From the NCBI RefSeq assembly GCF_901000735.1, contig NC_081550.1, positions 6,202,329 to 6,266,328 of the forward strand: DNA of 64,000 nucleotides, read 5' to 3'. Every line of letters begins with the position of its first letter. Within the stretch, counting starts at the first letter, position 1. The stretch is from Corylus avellana (Eukaryota > Streptophyta > Magnoliopsida > Fagales > Betulaceae). Made by a program: the position numbers and the translations under genes. Shown one piece after another: positions 20,807 through 34,011 of the stretch. The notes below the pieces were generated by a model. It made no database searches. It saw only the letters and a list, made by a program, of their open reading frames with translations, and was not told the origin of the DNA.

Positions 20807-23800
20807 TCACAGTAAACCAGCCAGCATAGCCCCAGGATCTGTCAATGCTGCTGCTGCTGGACTCGTTGGTTGAGGTACTGCTGGCGCAGGCGGTGCTGCT
20901 GTAGGAGCATGGGAGGCTGTAGGAATATTAACTAATTGTTCTTTCATGAACTCCTTCAACCTGCAATATCAACCCATCAGAAAATTCCACCAAAGGTACA
21001 ATAAAACTAAAACTTACACAACTGTCAATTCTAACATACTCAAATGTTAACGCGGGCTCCCCTGAAGCAACTGTCATACGCAACTGGGTTCTGTCTGCTG
21101 GATCCGTTTCAATTCTAACCTGAGTATCATCAAAGAAAAAGGCAGTCAGAAAGGTGACCTTTCACAAATTCTATCGCATCATTAACTTTATATTCTAAAA
21201 ATCTTAACATTTTTTTTTTCCTTTTTTAATTAGGTGTTTCTCTTGTATAAATCCTGTGTACTTCGGTTGCCCCTTTTGTACTTTTCAATAATATTTTGTT
21301 TACTTCAAAAAAAAAAAAAAGGGTTCTCTCTCTTCTTTGCCAGAATTATTTTCTTCACTTGTGCATTGTATGTTCGGATACCACTTAGCATGTATGTGTG
21401 TGTGTGTATCACGGTTATTTCCCCAAATATCGACCAGAAGGTTTCAAAATTTAGTTAAGAACTGCAAGTCTTACAGACTAGGTAAGATTCAATAACGAAA
21501 AAATCCAGTCATAAATGCTGAAACTGGATGAATATGCCTTACCAAGCAGAGCATGGCCCGTGTACTTTCTGAATAGAACGTTGTGCTTGCAACAAGATTG
21601 TTTGGATTTGGGTCCTATAACAGAGAATTAAACAATGAAAAGCTTCATATAACCGACAGATTCCCAATAAAAATTAAACATTTTTCTCTTTATTGCAAGT
21701 ACTTACAAGCCCTGGACAAACTATCAACTGGAAACTGTTAAATAAATTTGCCATGTCCAGAAGAGGCATTGGTCTTACGCCTCTGACCTGTGCAATTGAC
21801 AGCAAAAAAAGAGAGCATCTAGATGTTAATCAATATGATTAAATAGAGAAGGTAAACAAATAAGACTGCAACCTGCGATTGGTAAACATGCAACAAATAG
21901 AACAATGCCACTTATTGACCATAAATCGATGACAACATGTTTTCCCCCCCTTTTATTCGTCAACAGTGAGAAGGCATGTTATGGCAAAAATACCCAACAT
22001 CTCATCACTATCCAATTACAATTGGATGGTAACAGAGAACTCCAACAGTTCAACAAATGGAAAAATGGTAAATACTAAAAAAAGTTTTCCCCCCTCTCTA
22101 GCGATGAGATGATAAGGCTATTGTTTTGCCTTACAGGCAGGTTATGGTGAAAATACCTAACATCTAATCACCTTCAATTAGAATTGGATGATGAAGGGAA
22201 ATTCTAACCACTGGGGAAAAAAACATATTCTAATTTAATAACCACATATTAGTTATGAGCAATAGTGTTAAGTAATCCTTTTACTTGAAGTTCAGTTAGT
22301 AAATATAAAGAGAAAGAATGGACTTTTCATGTAAAGAAAATTTACTCTAATGCTATAGAGAAAGCAAAATGTACCATACCACTTCTTGGAGCTTCAAAGG
22401 TGGTCCTGAAAGTGATCTCCATTGAGGGAAAAACTCTTCAGCTGTCACTGTTATAGGCTGAAGAAATTTATTCAAGACAGCAGGAAGGCGAAGCTTGACA
22501 TTGATCTATGACAGGACAAAAAAGATACACGAGGTCACAGATATAACCTAGCTTCATGTTAATTATCAGAAGAAAAACACATAAATTACAGGTATAAGAA
22601 GTACCATATTGTTACCAAACTTGTATGAGAAATCAAGGACTGCTACATCCCTACTAGGGCGGAGATTCACAATTTCAAGTGGGCATTGCACCTATACAAC
22701 CAAATATTAAAAATGTAAAGGACATTTAATGAATAAGGACAAAAGATAAGAGTGCCCACTATATACACCAACAATCAGTGACCCTTTACGAAAACAACAG
22801 TCGGTCTTCACCTGTGCCCTGGGAGGAATAGTCTCTGGTACTAATGAGAGCTCCATTTTTAAATGGGATGGAGGCAATATTATAGCCTGAACTGAAACAA
22901 GTGGAGAAGTATTCTTGTTTCCCAAGAAAAGAACAAGTCGCCCATGATGTGCTCGCCACTCTGCTTTAATGCCAATCTGAGGTAATATTTAACAACAAAA
23001 TTACCATAAGCCTAGTAAAAGCTTTAACCTTTTGAAAAATTGAAAGGTAAACACAAAATATTACAATGGGAGGTATCTTATGGTATTATATATAACAGAT
23101 GAAGAAAGAACATTTGGAGGAAAGAAAAAACCTGGATGTAAGGATCTTCATATAAAACACCACTATCCTTCAAGCACAAAGCCTGAAACCTTTCAGCAAT
23201 ATTTCCTATTGGCTACAAAAATGAATAATGGGATTAGCAGGTTAAAAGTTTGATTAAGCACAATGAATATCACAATCTTACAGCACATATCAGCTGAGAC
23301 TAGACCATGTTTTTCTAATTTTGATAAAGCCAGATATAAAAGCCAATAAACAGGGACATGCAGCAAAGTCTATTGTTGCAGAACTTGTCCATCTTACGTG
23401 GCAATCAGTAAGTTGTGGGAAAGGATTGGAGAAAATGTGAAAACAATTTTTATTGAAGCTTCAGATTTTTAGGGAAGCAAAACAAGTTGAGCTGCTCAAG
23501 CTTAGCTCCATTTGACACAATCAGGGCAGACTCAAGAAGCCTCTAGCTTTCGTAATGCAAATGAGACAATCTTGAGCAACCTTTTACTATGCTTGACATG
23601 TCTTTTAACTCGGTAAAAGTTCAAGCTACTTGAGCTCAACCAAGATTGGCTGATTATAAGGCTTGCTTAAGATAGCTAAAAAATTAAGTGCATCAAGCAT
23701 AAGCAATGCAATACTCTGCTCATTTAGACTTCAACAGACTATGTTAAATATAATGAATATTCCTATTTACCCTACAGAGGGTCACTGCATATGAAACATC

Positions 23801-25911
23801 TTATTCAACCCACCTCTTCGTAAGCAATGCAGAGTCTCATAATAACAGTAAGTAGTACCTGAACAGAATTTGTCTGCTCTCCAAAAGGAACAATGGCTGC
23901 GGCTTCAATTGTATCTGGAACATCTTTCAATCCAGAGACTATAGTTTGTTGAGACTGGAATTCCGTACTAGGAGGACCTTCAATAGCCAGTGGACCCAAG
24001 AGATCACCAAGGAGATCGGCTGGAGGTTGGGGATCTACTTTAGTCAAAGTCCCATTCTCATGGGACAATCCTTGCTCTGCTGAATTGTGATCCTGTCAAG
24101 ATAATCAAATATATCAATTGCAAATTAAAACAAAAAACAAATGCAGATTCAATCCTAAGATTCCAAAATTAACGAGGAGAATATGGTAACAATGTTAGAG
24201 CTCAGGAAAAAACCACATACAACGAATAAAAGAAAAAGATAAAAAAGGAAGAACTTACTGCAGTACTGCTCATGCTGGGCACCTTTACTACACTAAGCTG
24301 AGTGCCAGATGATAATGGTGTCCCATTCGCAGGACGCTGATCAGTTACAACCAGAGCACTTGATGTTTGCTGCTGGGCCCGCAACTTTAAAGCACTTTGT
24401 TCCGCAGTATCAACTTCAGTATCAGCCTTCTTGATCAATGCGGACTAAATTTTAAAGGAAATATTAAAGTTAGTGCCAAAAACCTTCTAGTGAACCCTTT
24501 AACCGAACATACAAAACTGAGTATATTGCCACTGAACTAATCTGCACCAGAAGTACCTGTCGCTCAGGGAATTTGGGCATTTCAGCCAATATATCCATTA
24601 GAGCCGCACCTTTTCTACTCAAGGCAATATATTCAACAGCTCGTTGTTGTATCTCAGCATCAATGCAACTCTCGTATCTACAAGAATGAAAAAAGTGTGT
24701 TAAAAATGCCTACATCATTTGGTGGCATTTTAGAGGTAAAAATCTCACTTGTTAAAAATTGCCCAAATCTGATTCTGTAGTTCTGGGTCTGGGGGTTGAG
24801 TGTGCATTAAAATCTTAGCATATGTTGAGAGAAGAATAGGAATGGTAGAAGACCTGCAAATAAATAATTGACCCTAAGATATACTAGAAGAAATGAAAAT
24901 CACAACTTAGTAAGACAAGGGGTAAAGGTTAAGTGCCCTTACGATACAGTAGGAAGCTTCTCATGTATAACGCTAAATATTTCCTTCGGACTACACCCTG
25001 GCCGTCTGGCCAAAAGGTGGCCAAATTCTCCCAGGAGATATGCACTGACCTGTTGCACACATGCCAATTATCAAATAAATTTAGACAATTATCCTAACAA
25101 ATTGTTATTTTTTGATGTATCATGATATGTTTGATTTACTTGCAAATAATTTAAATAATTATTTGTGCCTGACGTGGATCAATCAATATATGGCTTTGGT
25201 ACATGACCATACACAAGGAAAAGAACCAATCAACATTCACAGGCTTCATTGACATGATATGAAACTGGAACTCTCAGAAAATTCAAGTACAAAATTGACC
25301 AGATTCATCTGTGGAACATGACATGCAACTATGATAAGTATTGTGGTATTGCTATGCAAATTCTGGGTTCCTCAATTTTTTTATTTTTATTTTTTTTTTA
25401 ATTTATTTTTATATATTTTTTTTTATAGGTTTCTTTTTATTATTACTAAACAAGGTTGGCAATGGCCTCTCATGCAAACACTTAAAAAGCATTCTTCATT
25501 AATAGAACATCAGCAACCCGATGTGCTTACAGAGGCAAAGAATAAAAGAGAGCAGAAAAATAAAATAATATCTCTAGTTCAAAAATAATAATCATGAAAC
25601 CATTGATACACACCTTCACCATTGTCTCATGTATAGCTGGCTTGTCAAGATACTCTCTCGCCTTTGCTGCCGCATAAGGCTGATCAAATGCATAAAATCT
25701 CATTTGAACAATAGGAATATGAAAACCTTTATTGGAAACAGGTAATTCATCAAAAAGAAAAAAGAAACAGGAAGTAACAAAGCATATGTATAAACATTTA
25801 ATCACCTGTAGGTCTTCATTGTTTGTAACAAACTGCACAACACGAAACCATATGTCATCGCTTACAAAATCCCCAGCCTTATCAATCAATTGAAGAATCA
25901 CATCCACATAC
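20807..25911 (-). CDS. AP-2 complex subunit alpha (alpha-adaptin), exons 13-27 (C-terminal part)
   Basis: Exons 5'->3': 25911-25806, 25679-25614, 25049-24943, 24853-24749, 24677-24557, 24444-24259, 24092-23859, 23212-23132, 22976-22812, 22691-22605, 22505-22380, 21787-21707, 21614-21543, 21119-21040, 20960-20807. They join in phase to exons 1-12 upstream; with those the product is 1021 residues, close to Arabidopsis alpha-adaptin (about 1013). This part holds the end of the trunk (DIWFRVVQFVTNNEDLQ), a Gln/Ser/Pro-rich hinge with DLLGDLLGPLAIEGPP, and the two-part ear (GIKAEWRAHHGRLVLFLGN; RSLSGPPLKLQEV; LIVCPGLDPNPNNL). It ends ...DPGAMLAGLL. The ear binds accessory proteins during clathrin-mediated endocytosis at the plasma membrane. 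A second copy of exons 13-24 lies at 27330-31497, so as assembled the gene is not readable in one line. Confidence 0.95.
21221..21320 (+). mobile_element. LINE 3'-end fragment in an alpha-adaptin intron
   Basis: AATTAGGTGTTTCTCTTGTA, then CCTGTGTACTTCGGTTGC and TTTTCAATAATATTTTG before a poly-A run. This is the same 3' tail as in the longer LINEs of this window, so it is a severely 5'-truncated copy. Confidence 0.65.
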
Positions 25912-27229
25912 CTGTATCACATAAAAAAACTTTATTTGAACGCCCAGCATATAGTAGAAGAAAATGCCCAGGATGCTTCAGAGAGTTATTTATTATCAAA
26001 TAATAAAATTCACTCCTCAGTCACAAACTAGAACCCCAAAGTTTTAATCCTCAGAAAATACAAAACAAAAAACAGAAAGCTAATTAGAAATTAGCCCATC
26101 AATTTGCATCAGGTATCAGGGCAAAAAGGGCATGTAGAAAATATACAAATGAGAGAAAGATATAGACTGCCCTAGCCTCACCATTTCTGTAGGCAGAAAA
26201 TCCAAAACCCATCATCTACATTTAATTTATCCAGCATACAAAAGCGTTTTGATACCAAACAGTTAACCATCTTAACTATCAAACTGCCCTTTTCACAGAT
26301 CCACAGACTCCTAAAGACACTCTACAATGCTTTTCTTAGAGGTAGACAAATTCTTGACTCTATGCTCATAGCTAATGAATGTCTAGATAGCAGGATTAGA
26401 TCTGGCGAGCCATGGGTGCTCTACAAACTGGATATTGAGAAGGCTTATGATCACTTCAATTGGAAGTTCTTACTTTATTTGTTGAGGAGGTGCAGATTCG
26501 AGGAGAAAAGGCACTCGTGGACATTGCATTGTATTTCTTCGGTGCATTTTTCTGTTTTGGTGAATGGTAATCCGTCCAAATTCTTCAATAGCTTTGTGGT
26601 TTGAGACAGGGATATCCTTTGTCCCCTTTTCTGTTTGTTATCGTTATGGAAGCTTTAAATAAAATGTTTCTACAACTGTTAATGGGGGTTTCCTCTTAGG
26701 CATTTTTGTGGGGTCTAGACACTCTGGTGTGGTTATCACACCTGTTGTTTGCGAATCACATTTTGGTTTTTATAGGGTCAATCCTAACCACCTACATTAT
26801 CTATGAGCCTTATTTTTATGCTTTGAAGTTGTTTTCGGTTTGAAGGTTGACTAAGTCGGAATTGGTTCTTGTGGATAATAATGCTGATAGTGTGGATGGA
26901 TTGGCGGGCATTTTGGGCTACAAGGTCTTTGCCTTTGAAGTATCTTGGTCTTCTGTTGGGAGCCTCCTATAAGACCAAGTCTATTTGGGACGCTGTTATT
27001 GAGAAGATAGAATGACGGCTAGCTAGTTGGAAAATGATGTACTTGTCTAACAATGGTAGGGCAACCCTTATCAAGAGCACCCTTTCGAATTTGCCAACGA
27101 ATTTCATGTCTCTTTTCCCTCTCCCTGCTGGTGTTGCAAACCATATAGAATCTTCATTGAGACTTCTTATGGGGTAGGCTAGGGGAAGAGTTCAAATTTC
27201 ACCTGATAAGTTGGCCCAAGGTTTGTTCT
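21728..27229. repeat. First copy of a 5.5-kb duplicated segment (copy A, ends at the N gap)
   Basis: It matches 27330-32814 base for base at offset +5602 up to about 25370 and +5586 after a poly-T length difference, with about two dozen substitutions and small indels. It runs from the middle of alpha-adaptin exon 24 through exon 13 and into the intron-12 LINE, ending exactly at the N run. Confidence 0.95.
26294..27229 (+). mobile_element. Degenerate LINE in alpha-adaptin intron 12, copy A, cut by the gap
   Basis: Reverse-transcriptase sequence [20 protein letters not shown], then [20 protein letters not shown], with later stops. It is the same family as the LINE in the PTM-like gene but a separate insertion. 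The 3' half is missing here because the contig stops at the gap; the other copy (31880-33973) shows it. Confidence 0.85.
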
Positions 27230-27329
27230 NNNNNNNNNNNNNNNNNNNNNNNNNNNNNNNNNNNNNNNNNNNNNNNNNNNNNNNNNNNNNNNNNNNNNNN
27301 NNNNNNNNNNNNNNNNNNNNNNNNNNNNN
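27230..27329. other. Assembly gap of exactly 100 N
   Basis: A run of 100 N, the conventional placeholder for a gap of unknown size. It lies inside the alpha-adaptin gene and separates the two duplicate copies. Reading frames drawn across it are not real. Confidence 0.98.
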
Positions 27330-30300
27330 CTGGAAACTGTTAAATAAATTTGCCATGTCCAGAAGAGGCATTGGTCTTACGCCTCTGACCTGTGCAATTG
27401 ACAGCAAAAAAAGAGAGCATCTAGATGTTAATCAATATGATTAAATAGAGAAGGTAAACAAATAAGACTGCAACCTGCGATTGGTAAACATGCAACAAAT
27501 AGAACAATGCCACTTATTGACCATAAATCGATGACAACATGTTTTCCCCCCCTTTTATTCGTCAACAGTGAGAAGGCATGTTATGGCAAAAATACCCAAC
27601 ATCTCATCACTATCCAATTACAATTGGATGGTAACAGAGAACTCCAACAGTTCAACAAATGGAAAAATGGTAAATACTAAAAAAAGTTTTCCCCCCTCTC
27701 TAGCGATGAGATGATAAGGCTATTGTTTTGCCTTACAGGCAGGTTATGGTGAAAATACCTAACATCTAATCACCTTCAATTAGAATTGGCTGATGAAGGG
27801 AAATTCTAACCACTGGGGAAAAAAACATATTCTAATTTAATAACCACATATTAGTTATGAGCAATAGTGTTAAGTAATCCTTTTACTTGAAGTTCAGTTA
27901 GTAAATATAAAGAGAAAGAATGGACTTTTCATGTAAAGAAAATTTACTCTAATGCTATAGAGAAAGCAAAATGTACCATACCACTTCTTGGAGCTTCAAA
28001 GGTGGTCCTGAAAGTGATCTCCATTGAGGGAAAAACTCTTCAGCTGTCACTGTTATAGGCTGAAGAAATTTATTCAAGACAGCAGGAAGGCGAAGCTTGA
28101 CATTGATCTATGACAGGACAAAAAAGATACACGAGGTCACAGATATAACCTAGCTTCATGTTAATTATCAGAAGAAAAACACATAAATTACAGGTATAAG
28201 AAGTACCATATTGTTACCAAACTTGTATGAGAAATCAAGGACTGCTACATCCCTACTAGGGCGGAGATTCACAATTTCAAGTGGGCATTGCACCTATACA
28301 ACCAAATATTAAAAATGTAAAGGACATTTAATTAATAAGGACAAAAGATAAGAGTGCCCACTATATACACCAACAATCAGTGACCCTTTACGAAAACAAC
28401 AGTCGGTCTTCACCTGTGCCCTGGGAGGAATAGTCTCTGGTACTAATGAGAGCTCCATTTTTAAATGGGATGGAGGCAATATTATAGCCTGAACTGAAAC
28501 AAGTGGAGAAGTATTCTTGTTTCCCAAGAAAAGAACAAGTCGCCCATGATGTGCTCGCCACTCTGCTTTAATGCCAATCTGAGGTAATATTTAACAACAA
28601 AATTACCATAAGCCTAGTAAAAGCTTTAACCTTTTGAAAAATTGAAAGGTAAACACAAAATATTACAATGGGAGGTATCTTATGGTATTATATATAACAG
28701 ATGAAGAAAGAACATTTGGAGGAAAGAAAAAACCTGGATGTAAGGATCTTCATATAAAACACCACTATCCTTCAAGCACAAAGCCTGAAACCTTTCAGCA
28801 ATATTTCCTATTGGCTACAAAAATGAATAATGGGATTAGCAGGTTAAAAGTTTGATTAAGCACAATGAATATCACTATCTTACAGCACATAGCAGCTGAG
28901 ACTAGACCATGTTTTTCTAATTTTGATAAAGCCAGGTATAAAAGCCAATAAACAGGGACATGCAACAAAGTCTATTGTTGCAGAACTTGTCCATCTTACG
29001 TGGCAATCAGTAAGTTGTGGGAAAGGATTGGAGAAAATGTGAAAACAATTTTTATTGAAGCTTCAGATTTTTAGGGAAGCAAAACAAGTTGAGCTGCTCA
29101 AGCTTAGCTCCATTTGACACAATCAGGGCAGACTCAAGAAGCCTCTAGCTTTCGTAATGCAAATGAGACAATCTTGAGCAACCTTTTACTATGCTTGACA
29201 TGTCTTTTAACTCGGTAAAAGTTCAAGCTACTTGAGCTCAACCAAGATTGGCTGATTATAAGGCTTGCTTAAGATAGCTAAAAAATTAAGTGCATCAAGC
29301 ATAAGCAATGCAATACTCTGCTCATTTAGACTTCAACAGACTATGTTAAATATAATGAATATTCCTATTTACCCTACAGAGGTTCACTGCATATGAAACA
29401 TCTTATTCAACCCACCTCTTCGTAAGCAATGCAGAGTCTCATAATAACAGTAAGTAGTACCTGAACAGAATTTGTCTGCTCTCCAAAAGGAACAATGGCT
29501 GCGGCTTCAATTGTATCTGGAACATCTTTCAATCCAGAGACTATAGTTTGTTGAGACTGGAATTCCGTACTAGGAGGACCTTCAATAGCCAGTGGACCCA
29601 AGAGATCACCAAGGAGATCGGCTGGAGGTTGGGGATCTACTTTAGTCAAAGTCCCATTCTCATGGGACAATCCTTGCTCTGCTGAATTGTGATCCTGTCA
29701 AGATAATCAAATATATCAATTTCAAATTAAAACAAAAAACAAATGCAGATTCAATCCTAAGATTCCAAAATTAACGAGGAGAATATGGTAACAATGTTAG
29801 AGCTCAGGAAAAAACCACATACAACGAATAAAAGAAAAAGATAAAAAAGGAAGAACTTACTGCAGTACTGCTCATGCTGGGCACCTTTACTACACTAAGC
29901 TGAGTGCCAGATGATAATGGTGTCCCATTCGCAGGACGCTGATCAGTTACAACCAGAGCACTTGATGTTTGCTGCTGGGCCCGCAACTTTAAAGCACTTT
30001 GTTCCGCAGTATCAACTTCAGTATCAGCCTTCTTGATCAATGCGGACTAAATTTTAAAGGAAATATTAAAGTTAGTGCCAAAAACCTTCTAGTGAACCCT
30101 TTAACCGAACATACAAAACTGAGTATATTGCCACTGAACTAATCTGCACCAGAAGTACCTGTCGCTCAGGGAATTTGGGCATTTCAGCCAATATATCCAT
30201 TAGAGCCGCACCTTTTCTACTCAAGGCAATATATTCAACAGCTCGTTGTTGTATCTCAGCATCAATGCAACTCTCGTATCTACAAGAATGAAAAAAGTGT

Positions 30301-30974
30301 GTTAAAAATGCCTACATCATTTGGTGGCATTTTAGAGGTAAAAATCTCACTTGTTAAAAATTGCCCAAATCTGATTCTGTAGTTCTGGGTCCGGGGGTTG
30401 AGTGTGCATTAAAATCTTAGCATATGTTGAGAGAAGAATAGGAATGGTAGAAGACCTGCAAATAAATAATTGACCCTAAGATATACTAGAAGAAATGAAA
30501 ATCACAACTTAGTAAGACAAGGGGTAAAGGTTAAGTGCCCTTACGATACAGTAGGAAGCTTCTCATGTATAACGCTAAATATTTCCTTCGGACTACACCC
30601 TGGCCGTCTGGCCAAAAGGTGGCCAAATTCTCCCAGGAGATATGCACTGACCTGTTGCACACATGCCAATTATCAAATAAATTTAGACAATTATCCTAAT
30701 CAAATTGTTATTTTTTAATGTATCATGATATGTTTGATTTACTTGCAAATAATTTAAATAATTATTTGTGCCTGACATGGATCAATCAATATATGGCTTT
30801 GGTACATGACCATACACAAGGAAAAGAACCGATCAACATTCACAGGCTTCATTGACATGATATGAAACTGGAACTCTCAGAAAATTCAAGTACAAAATTG
30901 ACCACATTCATCTGTGGAACATGACATGCAACTATGATAAGTATTGTGGTATTGCTATGCAAATTCTGGGTTCC

Positions 30975-31013
<39 letters not shown>

Positions 31014-31497
31014 GGTTCCTTTTTATTATTACTAAACAAGGTTGGCAATGGCCTCTCATGCAAACACTTAAAAAGCATTCTTCATTAATAGAACATCAGC
31101 AACCCGATGTGCTTACAGAGGCAAAGAATAAAAGAGAGCAGAAAAATAAAATAATATCTCTAGTTCAAAAATAATAATCATGAAACCATTGATACATACC
31201 TTCACCATTGTCTCATGTATAGCTGGCTTGTCAAGATACTCTCTCGCCTTTGCTGCCGCATAAGGCTGATCAAATGCATAAAATCTCATTTGAACAATAG
31301 GAATATGAAAACCTTTATTGGAAACAGGTAATTCATCAAAAAGAAAAAAGAAACAGGAAGTAACAAAGCATATGTATAAACATTTAATCACCTGTAGGTC
31401 TTCATTGTTTGTAACAAACTGCACAACACGAAACCATATGTCATCGCTTACAAAATCCCCAGCCTTATCAATCAATTGAAGAATCACATCCACATAC
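27330..31497 (-). CDS. AP-2 alpha-adaptin, second copy of exons 13-24 (exon 24 cut by the gap)
   Basis: Exons 5'->3': 31497-31392, 31265-31200, 30651-30545, 30455-30351, 30279-30159, 30046-29861, 29694-29461, 28814-28734, 28578-28414, 28293-28207, 28107-27982, and 27389-27330 (partial). The coding sequence is intact; the only coding difference from copy A that I noticed is a silent CCA/CCG proline change in exon 16. One donor differs (GTGTG in A, GTATG here, after exon 14); both are valid. This copy is directly continuous with exons 1-12, while copy A is continuous with exons 25-27. A real gene should use each exon once, so this is best explained as the same locus, or its other haplotype, assembled twice. 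Confidence 0.9.
30980..31011. repeat. Poly-T tract (about 31 T) in alpha-adaptin intron 14, copy B
   Basis: An uninterrupted T run where copy A (25377-25427) has a longer, interrupted T/A mix. This accounts for the 16-base offset change between the copies. Confidence 0.85.
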
Positions 31498-31879
31498 CTG
31501 TATCACATAAAAAAACTTTATTTGAACGCCCAGCATATAGTAGAAGAAAATGCCCAGGATGCTTCAGAGAGTTATTTATTATCAAATAATAAAATTCACT
31601 CCTCAGTCACAAACTAGAACCCCAAAGTTTTAATCCTCAGAAAATACAAAACAAAGAACAGAAAGCTAATTAGAAATTAGCCCATCAATTTGCATCAGGT
31701 ATCGGGGCAAAAAGGGCATGTAGAAAATATACAAATGAGAGAAAGATATAGACTGCCCTAGCCTCACCATTTCTGTAGGCAGAAAATCCAAAACCCATCA
31801 TCTACATTTAATTTATCCAGCATACAAAAGCGTTTTGATACCAAACAGTTAACCATCTTAACTATCAAACTGCCCTTTT

Positions 31880-33973
31880 CACAGATCCACAGACTCCTAA
31901 AGACACTCTACAATGCTTTTCTTAGAGGTAGACAAATTCTTGACTCTATGCTCATAGCTAATGAATGTCTAGATAGCAGGATTAGATCTGGCGAGCCATG
32001 GGTGCTCTACAAACTGGATATTGAGAAGGCTTATGATCACTTCAATTGGAAGTTCTTACTTTATTTGTTGAGGAGGTGCAGATTCGAGGAGAAAAGGCAC
32101 TCGTGGACATTGCATTGTATTTCTTCGGTGCATTTTTCTGTTTTGGTGAATGGTAATCCGTCCAAATTCTTCAATAGCTTTGTGGTTTGAGACAGGGATA
32201 TCCTTTGTCCCCTTTTCTGTTTGTTATCGTTATGGAAGCTTTAAATAAAATGTTTCTACAACTGTTAATGGGGGTTTCCTCTTAGGCATTTTTGTGGGGT
32301 CTAGACACTCTGGTGTGGTTATCACACCTGTTGTTTGCGAATCACATTTTGGTTTTTATAGGGTCAATCCTAACCACCTACATTATCTATGAGCCTTATT
32401 TTTATGCTTTGAAGTTGTTTTCTGTTTGAAGGTTGACTAAGTCGGAATTGGTTCTTGTGGATAATAATGCTGATAGTGTGGATGGATTGGCGGGCATTTT
32501 GGGCTACAAGGTCTTTGCCTTTGAAGTATCTTGGTCTTCCGTTGGGAGCCTCCTATAAGACCAAGTCTATTTGGGACGCTGTTATTGAGAAGATAGAATG
32601 ACGGCTAGCTAGTTGGAAAATGATGTACTTGTCTAACGATGGTAGGGCAACCCTTATCAAGAGCACCCTTTCGAATTTGCCAACGAATTTCATGTCCTTT
32701 TCCCTCTCCCTGCTGGTGTTGCAAACCATATAGAATCTTCATTGAGACTTGTTATGGGGTAGGCTAGGGGAAGAGTTCAAATTTCACCTGATAAGTTGGC
32801 CCAAGGTTTGTTCTCTAATTTCTTAGGAAGGGTTGGAGGTTCAGAACTTGATGTTCAATTGTGCTCATTTGGGTAAATGGCAATGGCACTATATGCATGA
32901 GAGAGAGGTTTGGTGGAAAGTTGTGGTAGATTATAAATTTGGCAGTTTGTTTGGTGAATGGTGTTCTAACGAGCGTCTTGGGTCAGACGGGGTGGGCTTA
33001 TGGAAGAATATAAGGAGGGGTTTGGGAATGTTTTCTAGTCATACTAGATTTGAGGTGAGAGAAGGCTCCAAAATTAGATTTTGACAGGACATGTAATGCA
33101 ATGTGGGGGATAAGGCCCTTAAGGAAGCTTTTCTAGATTTATACAATATTGCGTGCGTGAAAGATGCTTTCGTAGCAGTTCGATTGGAGCTTATTAGTTA
33201 TTCCTTTCGGTGGAACGTAAGCTTTATTAGAGCGACTCATGATTGAGAGGTAGATGTCATTGCTTCGTTTTTCAAGTTATTGTACTCCTTGAGGGTGAAA
33301 CGGGGAGGTAAAAACAAGCTTTGTTGGGCCCTTCTAAAAGAGAGTTGTTCGATGTTAGATCCTTCTACAATGTCCTTGTTTTCCTTGGAAGAGTATTTGA
33401 CGGAACAAGGCTCCCTTAAGAGCGGCTGACTTTCTTTGCTGGTCGGTTGCTCTACGGAAGATCCTTACCATGAATAACCTTAGGAAGCAATATATCATTG
33501 TGATTGATTGGTGTTGTATGTGCAAGAGGGACACGAGTCTGTGGATCATTTTCTTCTCCATTGTGATTGTGAGGTTGCTTTTGCTTTATGGAATACTATC
33601 TTCAGTCGTGTTGGGCTGTCTTGGGTTATGCCTAGACGAGTAGTAGACTTGTTTGCTTGTTGAAGGGGGTTATATGGTAGCAGTCAAAGTACAATTGTGT
33701 GGAAAATGATGCCTTCTTGTCTTTTGTGGTATGTTTGGAGAGAAAGAAATGATAGAAATTTTGAGGGCCGCGTGAGGACGGTGGTGGAGTTTAGGTTTTG
33801 TTCTTCAATACTTTTTACCTTGGGACAATTGACTTTCCTAATGTGCTAGTTTTCATGATTTTCTTGTTCTTTTTATATTCCTTCTAGCTAGGTTTTTTTC
33901 TTGAATACTTCATGTGTACCTGGGTTGCCCTTTCGCTTTTCAATGATATTTTGATTACTTATTAAAAAAAAAA
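31880..33973 (+). mobile_element. 5'-truncated LINE in alpha-adaptin intron 12, antisense to the gene
   Basis: It starts in the reverse-transcriptase region ([20 protein letters not shown]), passes a zinc-finger tail region with [14 protein letters not shown] and VLFSVM-type remnants, and ends TCCTTCTAGCTAGG, then TTTTCAATGATATTTTGATT, ACTTATT and poly-A. Many stops and frameshifts mean it is inactive. It lies on the opposite strand to the host gene, and splice sites on both sides are intact. Confidence 0.85.
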
Positions 33974-34011
33974 AGTTATAATATCAACGGTCATTGACTC
34001 ATTGGGCACAA

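Larger units (their letters stand above)
27330..32814. repeat. Second copy of the 5.5-kb duplicated segment (copy B, starts at the N gap)
   Basis: It begins at the first base after the gap and mirrors 21728-27229. It ends where copy A meets the gap; sequence beyond 32814 continues uniquely with the rest of the LINE and alpha-adaptin exon 12. Confidence 0.95.

Noticed and set aside
27192..27444. Open frames running through the N block
   Set aside because: Unknown bases cannot support coding; the flanks are exon 24 (copy B) and LINE sequence.
21728..32814. True tandem duplication of alpha-adaptin, as in Arabidopsis
   Set aside because: Not preferred: the duplicate starts and ends exactly at a 100-N gap, neither copy includes exons 1-12 or 25-27, and both cut edges coincide with contig ends. 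It stays possible until read depth is checked.
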